Assembly (NCBI GenBank): GCA_964019165.1
Contig: OZ025278.1
Location: 12,244,962 to 12,308,961 of the forward strand
DNA from: Mastigias papua
Lineage: Eukaryota; Cnidaria; Scyphozoa; Rhizostomeae; Mastigiidae
DNA length: 64,000 nt
Direction of reading: 5' to 3'
Shown: piece after piece, positions 13,093 through 23,018 of the stretch
How the letters are laid out: the number at the start of each line of letters is the position of its first letter
How positions within the stretch are numbered: position 1 is the first letter of the stretch
Translations under genes and position numbers: made by a program
Notes under the pieces: model-generated
Databases searched by the model: none
Told to the model about the DNA's origin: nothing
What the model saw: the letters and a program-made list of their open reading frames with translations, nothing else

Positions 13093-13444
13093 CATGCAGG
13101 TAAAGGGATGCAGTTTCCAAATGAACATGAATTTATCGAGACACATGGCGACTATGAATACTGGTGGAACGTTCTGATTAGAACTTCAACAAAATTGGCC
13201 CACAGTAAACCTGATATTTTGATATGGAATACAGCAACTAAAGCCTGCGCAGTTGTTGAGATAAGCCGTCCTGATGATGTGAATATAACAAAGAAAGCAA
13301 AAGAAAAGCTTGATCTACGCAGCTCTATCAAGAAAGTCGCAAATGCTATATCATGATTACAAATTTGAAATGATCCCCATAATAGCCGGCACGCTGGGCT
13401 GCGTTCCGAAGGAATTGAAAATCAACCGGGAAATTGAACTTTGA
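13093..13444 (+). pseudogene. Frameshifted C-terminal fragment of a retroelement polyprotein (nuclease-like)
   Basis: Reading from about 13108 gives HSKPDILIWNTATKACAVVE, ISRPDDVN and LRSSIKKVANA, then a TGA at 13357. Shifting frame near 13350 restores YDYKFEMIPIIAGTLG and CVPKELK to a stop at 13442. The pattern (KPD-ILI…ALIVEIS-P-D…V-PI--GALG-VP--L) is that of a domain often found at the C-terminus of invertebrate non-LTR polyproteins, with a PD-(D/E)XK-like core (D, then E-I-S). The shift shows it is dead. The exact element family is uncertain. Confidence 0.6.
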
Positions 13445-13597
13445 TGAGAAAGAAATAAAAACATCACGAGAAAATTACAGACTATATCGATCTCAGGAAC
13501 TGTGAAAATTGTGAAAACTTTCAAGGGATTCAAAGTGTAAAATCTAGTCTAGAACTGATTGATGTTTCTTATACTCAAGCCCTCTGTAGCTTTACTT

Positions 13598-14316
13598 CTT
13601 AAGCCTCAGTCAAAGGATCCAATATATCACCCAACAGTTCACCCAATATCGTGTTAGGCGAAATGTTGGGTCGTCTGATCAAAACGTCGTGTCAAAAACA
13701 TCATTATTTTCGATGTTAGGTGAGGTCTGCCAGCGTACAAAAATGTTGGATAAGGACCCCAATAATTCCCTTGTTCGGAGATGTTGGGCCAATTATTGGA
13801 TCATCTGACCACCTCTCCCAACATTGTTGGCTATTTAAGTAGGTATTGGACTATGTTTGGAGTGGGCAATTTTTACTGTCACTGCTATTAGGGGAAAAAT
13901 GTTGGATGACACCGTTGGCTTAAATGTTGGATCGTTTGACCACTCATATTGGATTGCCTACTATTGTTGGGTTGAATGTTGGATGAAATGTTGGCTTAAA
14001 TGTTGGGTCGTGTGACCACTCATATTGGATAGCCTACTATTGTTGGGTTGAATGTTGGATGAAATGTTGACTTAAATGTTGGATCGTTTGACCACTCATA
14101 TTGGAATGCCTACTATTGTTGGGTTGAATGCTGGATGAAATGTTGGCTTAAATGTTGGATCGTTTGACCACTCATATTGGATTGCCTACTATTGTTGGGT
14201 TGAATGTTGGATGAAATGTTGGCTTAAATGTTGGATCGTTTGACCACTCATATTGGATTGCCTACTATTGTTGGGTTGAATGCTGGATGAAATGTTGGGT
14301 AGTTTGACCGAAGCCC
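13598..14316. mobile_element. 719-bp inverted-repeat element with an internal 76-bp satellite
   Basis: The ends are inverted: AGCCTCAGTCAAAGGATCC on the left and the complement-related TTTGACCGAAGCCC on the right. A TACTT direct repeat flanks it (13593-13597 and 14317-14321). The element splits one copy of the ~170-bp repeat, so it is the younger insertion. Inside, a 76-bp unit (TTGGGTTGAATGTTGGATGA…) recurs with exact 76-bp spacing, starts near 13966, 14042, 14118, 14194 and 14270. The unit itself is built from ATGTTGG motifs. There is no coding capacity. Confidence 0.75.
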
Positions 14317-14870
14317 TACTTTTTAACTTTGAAATATTTATTTGCTCTGTCCTTGTTCTATGGCTTAGAACCGGACTCTTTTTTATTATACATGCAATCT
14401 CAATAATGGAATATATTCAATGAGATCTTACTTGCCTATTTACTTAAACTCTCCAAACTCTATCGATTACCATTAACTTTGACTTGAGCATAATGTGCTG
14501 ATTTTAAGTTTACTGTGAAATTAATCTTAACATCTGATAATCAGTCTTGCCTCAAGGTTTTGAAACCGGTTGGTTTATTTCACTGTATAGAAATGCTAAC
14601 TTAAATGAATTATATATATAAAGCTTACTTAGCTACTTAATTACTTCCTTTCTTTCATTCCTTACTTTCATGTGATTCAAAGTGTAAAATCTAGTCTAGA
14701 ACTGATTGATGTTTCCTATACTCAAGCTCCTTGTAGCTTTACTTTTTAATTTTTAATTTTGAAATATTTATTTGCCCTGTCCTTGTTCTATTGTCTATAA
14801 CCGGACTGTCTTTATTGTACGTGCAATTTTAATAATGGAATATACCCGATGAGATCTTACCTACTTTCTT

Positions 14871-15009
14871 ACCCTATAATCTCGCATAAAAGCGCCGGTG
14901 CTTATATCTGGATATTTAAAATTTCTGCATTTTCAAGTGTAGAAAACAGGGCCGCATATAAGCGCCGGCGCCTTTAAATGAGCGGCGCCTATATGCGAGA
15001 TTATAGGGT
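14871..15009. mobile_element. 139-bp hAT-type MITE with exact 8-bp target duplication
   Basis: Perfect terminal inverted repeats (ACCCTATAATCTCGCATA and its complement at 15009) bound a 139-bp element with GCGCCGG cores. The 8-bp direct repeat ACTTTCTT occurs immediately on both sides (14863-14870 and 15010-15017). An 8-bp target duplication is the hallmark of hAT transposition. It has no transposase, so it was mobilised in trans. Confidence 0.9.
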
Positions 15010-15017
15010 ACTTTCTT

Positions 15018-15706
15018 GCACAGCAGAAGATTCTGCATTATCCTTGTCAAGTTAATAAGTTTAAGTATTCATATATTCTTAACTTATCTTTGAAATCTTC
15101 TCATTTCTACTCAACTTATCAACTGCAGCCTATTCTTCTTTCATATTTTACAACATTCCTCTTGTTAGCACGTTGCTTGTAGAGTAACATCCTAGCTATT
15201 GAAGGGACAAAAACAATGGTTTTTTATTTGAGCTCCTCCACACTCGGAAACGGTAACTTTCTATAAAGTAGACACCTCATTAAGCCGGACACTTAAAAAA
15301 GCCGAAGGTGTCCGCTTTAGAGCGAATTAACCGTATTTGATTCCGAAGTGGTTGCAGACGAACTCTGTTGCATGTCATTCGGGCATGGTGTTAGATTAAC
15401 ATCAGAAATATTGATCACAGCACCTGCGCGCCATCACAGCAGAAAGTCCATATATGGGATTCGGTGGCTTGCGCAGTAAATCATATTAGTGTGAGAATAA
15501 ACGAGGATAAGATCACGATCGGTGTTTTAAACACAATCGAATTGTTTAGATCTCGTTTGTGAAGGCCTACTGGTTATGGTCAAGCAATTACAATAGACGG
15601 GCTTGGTCGGTAAACGTAAGGAATTCCTTCGGTGTTCAAAATCATAACAGATGCAAGATTAGTCGATGAGACATTGCGGGAGTAAAATATAACTATTTTG
15701 TTAGAA
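15018..15706 (+). other. 5' flank of the first coiled-coil gene
   Basis: No gene is seen. It includes a repeat-like patch at 15280-15330 (AGCCGGACACTT and GGTGTCCGCTTTAGAG) and presumably the promoter and 5' leader of the gene starting at 15707. There is no convincing TATA box, and an in-frame TAA at 15683 closes the frame upstream of the start. Confidence 0.4.
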
Positions 15707-16762
15707 ATGGAGAGCATAGATGATTACGAGCCATACAGTTTCTCTGAAAGGGAGCTCGCAGAGCGGTTAAATGCAAGCATGACAATGAGAGAGTCTGAAA
15801 TTCTAGATGAGGATGATGATGTGAGGCAATTAAAAGAAAATGAAGAAGATAGGCCAGTATTTATTGATGATTTATTAATAGATGAGGGCAGTTATTCCAT
15901 AGAGCAAATAATAGATGAAAAATGCGATGAAACAAAGGAGACAAGCAAAGCAGATGTTCAAGCTAACGAGGACAGCAATAGAAAGGAAAGTTTGACGAGA
16001 AGTAGTCCTGTTGATAAAGCAGCGAATTCGCTGTTGAGGAGAACAATCATGGAATTAGAGCGAGCACTGAATGACACCAACAAGTTATTAGCAGTTAGAG
16101 ATGCAGAGACAAGCAAGGTGAGAGCACAGTTAATGGCTGCGGAGAGGGATTACGAGGAAGAGAGGATAAAACGGAAAGCATTGGAAGAAGCACTTGAAGA
16201 CAAAGATGTTATTATTAGCGACTTAGAAAAACGATTGGAGAACGAGAGGCAAGAAATTGCAACATTGAAGTTATGGATTGAGAATAACAAAGACGAGAAA
16301 ACTCTTGATTACGTAAAGGAAACAATTTGCGCGACTCCCGAGGAAATCGACAAAATTCGGGAGATGAACATTGAACAAGAGAAACAAATATTAGAGTTGA
16401 AAATGAAGCTAAGAGAGATGGAATTGGAGAGACAAAGAGAAAGAGAGAAAGCAAAGAATGAAATGAAACTTAAGGTTCAATCATCAAGTGAACAGAAAAC
16501 GAAATGTAAAAATGTTATTCAAAGAGAGCAGACTTTGCAAATGAAATTGCGAATGAAGTTTATGAGAGATGCCTTCTTCTACTTTATGATTGATTATCAT
16601 GCGGAGGAGCAGTTGAGAGCTATACTAGCGATCCTCGAATACGAGGATAGAAGGAAGGATATTATCTTTGAATCGCATAAGATGCGACAGCAAGGCCGCA
16701 AGTTTTCGGTATCGCAAGTTTCCAGTAGGAAATTTACATTTGTACAGGAGGAGCACAGATAG
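15707..16762 (+). CDS. Intronless coiled-coil protein with a hydrophobic helical C-terminus
   Basis: A 351-residue protein from one uninterrupted exon; the ATG at 15707 follows an in-frame stop at 15683. The first 100 residues are acidic and probably disordered. Residues about 107-257 form a long, charged coiled coil (LERALNDTNKLLAVRDAE, then Glu/Lys/Arg heptads). Residues about 278-322 form a hydrophobic helical block (DAFFYFM, then EEQLRAILAILEYEDRR), recalling GRAB/GRIP Golgi-targeting ends of golgins, but this is only a shape match. The basic tail RKFSVSQVSSRKFTF contains possible phosphorylation sites. It is related to the gene at 20936. An AATAAA at 17099 may be its poly(A) signal. No named family is recognised. 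Confidence 0.75.
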   Translation: MESIDDYEPYSFSERELAERLNASMTMRESEILDEDDDVRQLKENEEDRPVFIDDLLIDEGSYSIEQIIDEKCDETKETSKADVQANEDSNRKESLTRSSPVDKAANSLLRRTIMELERALNDTNKLLAVRDAETSKVRAQLMAAERDYEEERIKRKALEEALEDKDVIISDLEKRLENERQEIATLKLWIENNKDEKTLDYVKETICATPEEIDKIREMNIEQEKQILELKMKLREMELERQREREKAKNEMKLKVQSSSEQKTKCKNVIQREQTLQMKLRMKFMRDAFFYFMIDYHAEEQLRAILAILEYEDRRKDIIFESHKMRQQGRKFSVSQVSSRKFTFVQEEHR

Positions 16763-19700
16763 ATATGACATAAGTGTAGATGTAGGCCTAGATTCTTTGG
16801 TAGATTTATGTTACGCGTATCTTTCCAAAAGGAATTGCAAAATATAACTGAGTATTCTAAAATTTTAAATCAATACGTTTTGTTTCCTTCCAAGATGCTG
16901 TTAGTTATGGTAATCCAGTTTTCCAACCTGACAGAATTCCCAAGCTAGGGGGGGATTTAACTTTTAAGGGGCAATGCCAAGCTTGCACCATGAATCACAA
17001 GATGATGTATTTACGTGGCAAGGCCTGGCCAACACGGCTTTCTAACTGAATATATCCTTTCTGTGATTAACTGGGTTCTCCTCTACACTTTATGTACTAA
17101 TAAAACAGGGGATATAATGAAGTTATGTTTGGATCGTAAACTAATGTCCGATGACGTCAGCTAGTGTCGATCCAAACATTGGTAGCTGGAGTCTACTTCG
17201 GAAAGAAGGGAAACTCTTTCATTGTAATTCATCAAAGGAGACCAGCACCAAAAAAGTTTGGAAAAGGAGGTTTTATTTATATCCTGCTAATGACCTTTGA
17301 TTGGACGAATAGCGAAAGGAATAATAATAATAATAATAATAATAATACATTTATTTAAAGTTGGCTAAAAAGAAGGAATAGTTAAAAACTAATACATGAC
17401 AACTGATCTTATTTACATTGCTTATCTACACACCATACAACAACACGTAAACTGTCAACAGGAATTGACAGGAGTCATGTCGAACATAACTAGATACGCA
17501 TGGAGAGCATACAACTTATGGGTGTTAAAGTTGTTCTACAGGAATATGCCTGAAAAAAGCGAGTGCAACTCAAATTTTTAACTCATTGGATTTCCATTCT
17601 TTTATCAGCTAATATTCTCATTTTCTGGTGATAGTAGTGACCGACATAGGAACGGAAGCTCAGTCAATTCAAGTTCACTCATATCAACTCATAGTTGGAT
17701 ACAACTGGTGAGAATAGGGACCGATAAATGACGACAAACATTAGGACCATTTACTGCAGCTCGCCAAAATAAATTCGTAGCTGGCTATCGACTCCATTGA
17801 CTACTTTTCTGTTCTAATTCTTTAATTTGTGAATCTGATAAGATCAACTCTTGATCTTGTTCAAAATGACTTTCCTACCTTATCGCCTAAATTACAGAAT
17901 TATTGATGCAAAGCTAACTATGAACAAGGGAATCTGTCAGGATTATGAATTCCTAGGAAGCTCAATCATTTGCAAAATGAGAATTTATGGGATTTTGTCC
18001 TTAATCTCTTTCAAAATACGTTGCACCCACAAACGAGGCTGTTGGTGATTTGAAGTGGAATTCACAGCCAATACAAGACACTGTTAGGCAAGATCTAAAC
18101 CATATGGTCGAGTCATAATAACACGAGTCTAAACCAACTAATCGAGTAATGCGGATATCTCAAGGGCACTACAGAGTCATAAACCACCAAAAGGATGGAA
18201 ATTTGTCCGGTCGTACATCAACTGACCTTTGGTGCATCCTGATTACGAAACAGTTTCTCATCAGCGGACTTTTTTAAACAGTAATATTCATGTTTATGGT
18301 TAAATAGTCCTTGGGACTTAAACGGCAGAATTATTGCAAAACCTACGGAAACCAATTGCTGCCTTATCTCATACAAACCACAGATAAAGGACCACAAAAC
18401 TAGGCCTTTCATTATATCGTGGCCTGACATTACATCATGCACAGGACATAACCATGGGTGCATCTTCTGAGTTTGCAACAATCCAACTGAACAATGTTGT
18501 ATGGCTTCCTCTCAGCTAATCGACCGAAGCCAACAAGGGATCTCTTTATTAGAAAGTTACAAGGCAAACAAAGGGTCCTTGTGCAGAGTCCCTAGTAAAT
18601 CAGCTCTACCCGCACCAACTGACCCGCACCACTTATTGTTCTAAATAACGTACTTTTCTAATAGGGAACACAACTATCTCAAGTTAGGAAACGAACCTCA
18701 ATTGCTTTCAAAAGAGGCTCCTAAATCAATACGAGCAAAACTCAATACAGATCAATACAAAATTGACTCTAGCAAGAATGGGGGGGGGGGGCAAACAGTA
18801 CTGCTCTATTCGCTTTGGGAAATGGACAATATATTCGTAGGTTATCTTCACAACTTAGCAAGTACTTAAAACTGCAGATGATCCGTTCAGACGTGCTATT
18901 TTATTCACGACGGCACATAACGTAAATCCTCAAATTGGCCCCCGTCGAATAAGTCCTCCCCTCCAATAAGCCCCCATGCTGGAACTTCAATATGTTAATA
19001 AGCCCCCCTCGAAGAAGACCCCACTTCAAATGATGACGACAATTTTGATAAAGACTAGTGCTTAAATTTAAACTGTTCTTTTAGTATTCAGGAGAAAAAG
19101 GGCTTTGACAATGAGATTTGTATGTGACATATGTCAGATAATTTTATAAGCCCCCTCGAATAAGCCCTCCCCTCAAATGAGCCCCCCAAAAAGCATCGAA
19201 AATAAATAAGCTCCCACACGACTTATTCGAGGATTTACGGCAGCAGCTATTTATAGAAACGTTTCGTTGGAATACAATCTAACTAAATAATATTTGAATG
19301 TTCAACAGGAGTGAATAACTACTACACTCTTTTGAATATGGACACACTTTACAGATAAATCCCACTAAGTCCTACCATGGATAAGTCGGATTTTTGCTTG
19401 ATCGGATTGATTTCTCATTCCCCTTAGATTCACTACAACTTATTGAGAGACTCGGTTAACTCGGACAGCCTAAACCTACTTGGGTGTACATCAACGGTTG
19501 ACATATTACAGAGATGACTTAGCCGTCAGTGTTCCAACTAATTTTGGTGAAGATTGCAGGTCCCAGATGAGAATTTTCAAAAGCAGTCAACTATCAACAG
19601 TCTTTTGGCAAACAAATCTTGATGTTGTTGTTAATAAACAGCAGTATTCACTCCTTTATTTTGAATGGTCGCCCCTGGCCAAGTGCCCAAGAAACCGTAT

Positions 19701-20935
19701 ACCGCATGCAGTTTCTGACAAATTTGCTAAAGATCACTCCTGAAACAAACAACATTTTAAGGACACTTCTAACTAAAGTCATTAAAAAGTTCCCAACATC
19801 GAGTTTCGGCAAAAATTCTCCGTTTCTTACAAAAATAAAAATACCTTATTAATAAATTGCAGATTGTAATATAGAACAATGCAGGCGGTAAAACTGGGGT
19901 CTTAAAGTCCCTTTTCCTTTACACTGAAGTGATCCCTTCCATCTACCTGTGAAACTTGGCGATTTCTTCATCTCTCTTACCAAACTCTGGCAATTTCTCC
20001 CTTCTCCCTTCATTCATAAAATGCTGGTTTTCTCTTTTTTCCTTTGACAGTACCAGCTCCCTGATATAGTGCTACTTTAGTCGTTAATAGCTATTTACAT
20101 TTAACCGTAAATGTTTATGTATGTATTCATTTATTTACCTATATAGTCTAAACTCAGCTGAATATGGGGAATGAAATCAGACGTGTAGTTTCAATTATTT
20201 TCAACACCTACTTGACTAGTGCATGATGGGACATCAAGTAGTTGGTTGGTTCCCAAGCAACAAGCAGTATTCGGTACGCCGTCCCTAAAGTATTTATAAC
20301 TTTAGACTGCACAAAAATAACAATGTTATTGGGATATTATCGGTCATAAAGTGAGTACTTCTATTCCACAAACATTTGCCATAAAGTAAGGAAATGAATT
20401 AATTGATGAGAGAGTTAGTGAGAGAGAGAGGGGGGGGGGAGAGAGAGCTGGAAGACAAAGACACTGGAAGAGAGCGAGAGAGATGGGCGGAAGAGGGAAG
20501 GGTATGAGAAAAGACGGGAGAGGATAGAGTGCGAAAGCAAGCAGGAAATATAATCTATGATGGAAAGAGAAGTAGGAGAACAGGAAGAGTCAATATTACA
20601 AAAAGCAATATCAATATGTAAATGTCAGATCTCCTCTACCCATACTGTGCTGTGACCAACTACAGCATAGAAACACGATACTGAAGGCCAAGAATTTCAA
20701 TCATCCCAGATTTCTAAAACTAGTTGTAAGCCCTTTAAATGGAATCTAAAAATAAACGGGTGGCATTTTCAGAGCACGTGTTTATTGATCGTTTTTTAAA
20801 ATGAGCAGGTACCCCAAATGAAAGTGACGGAGATCTATGACCCCGTAGACCAGGTTGCCTAGATTAAACGCTCTCATAGCAAATGAGGGAGCTTTCTTGT
20901 AAATATTAAGCCTGAGGTAAAATCTGGAAAGCAAA
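16763..20935. other. Spacer between the two coiled-coil genes
   Basis: It contains an AATAAA at 17099-17104, an inverted repeat (ATGTTTGGATCG at 17125 and CGATCCAAACAT at 17168), an AAT trinucleotide run at 17320-17346, a MITE at 18921-19239, and a GA-rich stretch at about 20415-20560. The open frames here are short, lack family motifs and look like chance. No RNA gene is seen. Confidence 0.5.
18921..19239. mobile_element. MITE of the 'GTAAATCCTCGAATAAGCCCCC' family
   Basis: The left end reads CGTAAATCCTCAAATTGGCC and the right end ATTCGAGGATTTACG, inverted. GCCCCC/GGGGGC runs (AATAAGCCCCC) sit near both ends. The interior matches other copies at 49770 and 57420 (for example GACATATGTCAGATAATTTT). 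No coding capacity. Confidence 0.75.
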
Positions 20936-21661
20936 ATGGAAAACAGAATAACCAAAGGAGATGAAAAGGGAGAAATTGCTTGCGCTCGTGATGAGTTAGC
21001 ATCGGGGGCTACAATGGCTTTCCGTGACAATATGAAAACCATGGCCAAAGAATCTTTTTTCTCCAAGTTGCGAGAAAACAATGCACAACTGAATTTCAGC
21101 AGCATTTGGCAGGGTTCGATAGCAAGCTTGATGTCCTGTGATAATATAACTGATGATTTGGTTAAAGAGGCAATGCAGGAGCTGGAAACAGCGCTCGAAG
21201 AGAGTCAGAAGTTGTTGAATGATCGTGATCTGGAGATCATAGAATTGCGAAGAGTCTTGGAAGAGTCCAAACAGTCATTACACATGGACCTAAACAAACA
21301 AGAAGAGCTACTCGATGAATTAGAGAAATCACAGAAACGTATTCTTGAACTCGAGAGTGAGCTACGAGCAACGAAACACAAAGAGCAAACGAACGCAACG
21401 AAGGCGCAGGCAGCCATATTGCAAACCATACATGTCGGTGGAGCCGAGTTCCCAGAGTGCACTTGCTACTGCGGATCAGTATGTAATGCATTGCGAGAGG
21501 TTGGTGAGCTGAAGAAAAAGCTAGAGCTTATAGAGACAAAATATGCTAATCTAAAAAAGAAGATACGAGAAAGAAGGAAAGCAGAGGCAGAAATGAATCA
21601 GCACAGACATGTACATAAGTTGACGGTAGCAGATAGATCACCAAGCTGTTGTATACAATAG
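20936..21661 (+). CDS. Intronless coiled-coil protein ending in a CaaX-type motif
   Basis: A 241-residue protein in one exon from ATG 20936 to TAG 21659-21661. Residues 72-150 are a coiled coil whose opening (LETALEESQKLLNDRDLE) matches LERALNDTNKLLAVRDAE of the gene at 15707, so the two are probably paralogues. A cysteine cluster (CTCYCGSVC, residues 175-183) is followed by a second coil (185-222). The protein ends in CCIQ, a CaaX box; final Gln usually directs farnesylation, so the chain may be membrane-tethered through its C-terminus. The partner gene lacks this ending. No named family is recognised; expression is unproven, but the length and heptads argue for a real gene. Confidence 0.7.
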   Translation: MENRITKGDEKGEIACARDELASGATMAFRDNMKTMAKESFFSKLRENNAQLNFSSIWQGSIASLMSCDNITDDLVKEAMQELETALEESQKLLNDRDLEIIELRRVLEESKQSLHMDLNKQEELLDELEKSQKRILELESELRATKHKEQTNATKAQAAILQTIHVGGAEFPECTCYCGSVCNALREVGELKKKLELIETKYANLKKKIRERRKAEAEMNQHRHVHKLTVADRSPSCCIQ

Positions 21662-21704
21662 AGTATTGCTAAGATTAAATGATAATTAAAATGACAATTT
21701 TCTC

Positions 21705-21842
21705 TTTCAAACCCCCTTCTTAATTAAGCCCCCCTTTGTAGAAGCAAAAGGCTACTAAGCCCCCTCTCAACTAAGCCCCCTCTCAACTAAGCCCCCTCTC
21801 CAGTAAGCACGCCTCTAAAGTGCTTAATAGAGAATTTACGGT
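21705..21842. repeat. Truncated MITE end with tandem AGCCCCCTCTCAACTA units
   Basis: A one-sided fragment of the GTAAAT/AAGCCCCC MITE family, ending GAGAATTTACGGTA at about 21842. The AAGCCCCCTCTCAACT unit is repeated in tandem. It begins only about 45 bp after the stop of the coiled-coil gene and may overlap its 3' untranslated region. Confidence 0.65.
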
Positions 21843-22520
21843 ATGCACATATATTAAGTCGAACTGGCTCTGCCTAATGACATCATTGAGCACTGTGCAC
21901 CAGACGGACAACTTGACATTCATCCGTTATTTTTCAGGCCTTTTTTACTTTCTATCTCTCTATGTTTGACTTAGTTTTTGAGGGCTTATAATCAGCTAAT
22001 ATCTTTGCCAACAATGTTGCTTTTTCGTGAACCTATTTACAGGACTTATGTTTTGTCTAGTTTTTCTGTTATAATTGCCTCATGAAGCATTGAGGTTTGA
22101 AATGACATAGATGTCTCATTTCACCTGTGTCCAAGTCCCTAAACATAAGCTGGCATGACGACAGCTTCAGCATGGAAACTGTTCTCCTGTGAACAGAAAA
22201 CTTAAACCAACTTTTTCGAAGAGTAACGAAGTAAAAGGGCCGCAATTTAGTCGCGCTCAGCCAACAAACACAGCAGACAGATGAGATAAAAGGGTTTCCA
22301 TGACGACAGTCAATCATTCATACAATCAGTTTGAAAATAAAACAGTCGTCACTATGAAAAAATAACTACTGACGGTTCTTACACGAAGAAGTTGCCATGC
22401 ACTGAAGAGGCAAAGGAGGCCGAAGAAGCACCTGTTCAGAGGGGTCTGGCCCATGCATACGAAGACAGCACTAGAAAAAATCGCCTCAAGCAAGCTTAGA
22501 TGGACCACTTCTTACGTCTG

Positions 22521-22744
22521 GGGTGGGCAACCTACGGCCTGCGAGTCACAATCCGGCCTGTGAAGGGAATCCTTGTGGTCCTTGAGTAGATAGTCCCATT
22601 CTTTGCATACATCATTGTAGTGTAGAATAGGCTAGATCTTTTAGCCTCTGACTACTGCAAGTTTGGTTAGGTAACCATATCTCTAGCTAGCTCGACGAAA
22701 AGATTTGACGTATCTGGACTTCCCTCTTAAAAGGCTGCCCACCC
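22521..22744. mobile_element. hAT-like MITE (GGGTGGGCAACC ends)
   Basis: GGGTGGGCAACCTACGGCCT at the left and AGGCTGCCCACCC at the right form inverted ends of a 224-bp element. GGCCTGCGAGTCACAATCCG is the signature of a hAT MITE type spread through animals. A clean 8-bp target duplication is not visible, so the insertion is old. Confidence 0.65.
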
Positions 22745-23018
22745 GGTCTAATGTTAATTGCTTCTCCCATTTTACCTGACACTGTCTGCTTTCTTGGTTA
22801 AAATTTTGAAAGGGTAACAAATTAAAGTGAGAAATCAGCAATACTTCGAATTAATAAATAGTTGATTAGAAAATCTATTTTATCTTAGCAACAAAAATAT
22901 GCGTTGCAAATTCGTTCTCTTGAAATGTCTCTATGTCTGTGGCTAAGTACAAGCATGATACCGTAAGTTGATAAATACAAAAAGATAAAAATTAACAACA
23001 TAATATGAATAACTAACA

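Larger units (their letters stand above)
12752..14863 (+). repeat. Four copies of a ~170-bp interspersed repeat in direct orientation
   Basis: Copies at about 12752-12925, 12929-13083, 13535-13597 plus 14317-14430 (split by an insertion), and 14675-14863. Each runs from TCTAGAACTGATTGATG through CTCAAGCCCTCTGTAGCTTT and GAAATATTTATTTGC to a GAATATATTCAATGAGA-like end. The retroelement fragment at 13093-13444 lies between copies two and three, so the unit may be that element's untranslated end. Copies differ at many sites, so the duplications are old. Confidence 0.75.

Noticed and set aside
13890..14310. Regularly spaced 76-bp repeats as a CRISPR-like array
   Set aside because: The units are contiguous with no unique spacers and sit inside a eukaryotic transposon.
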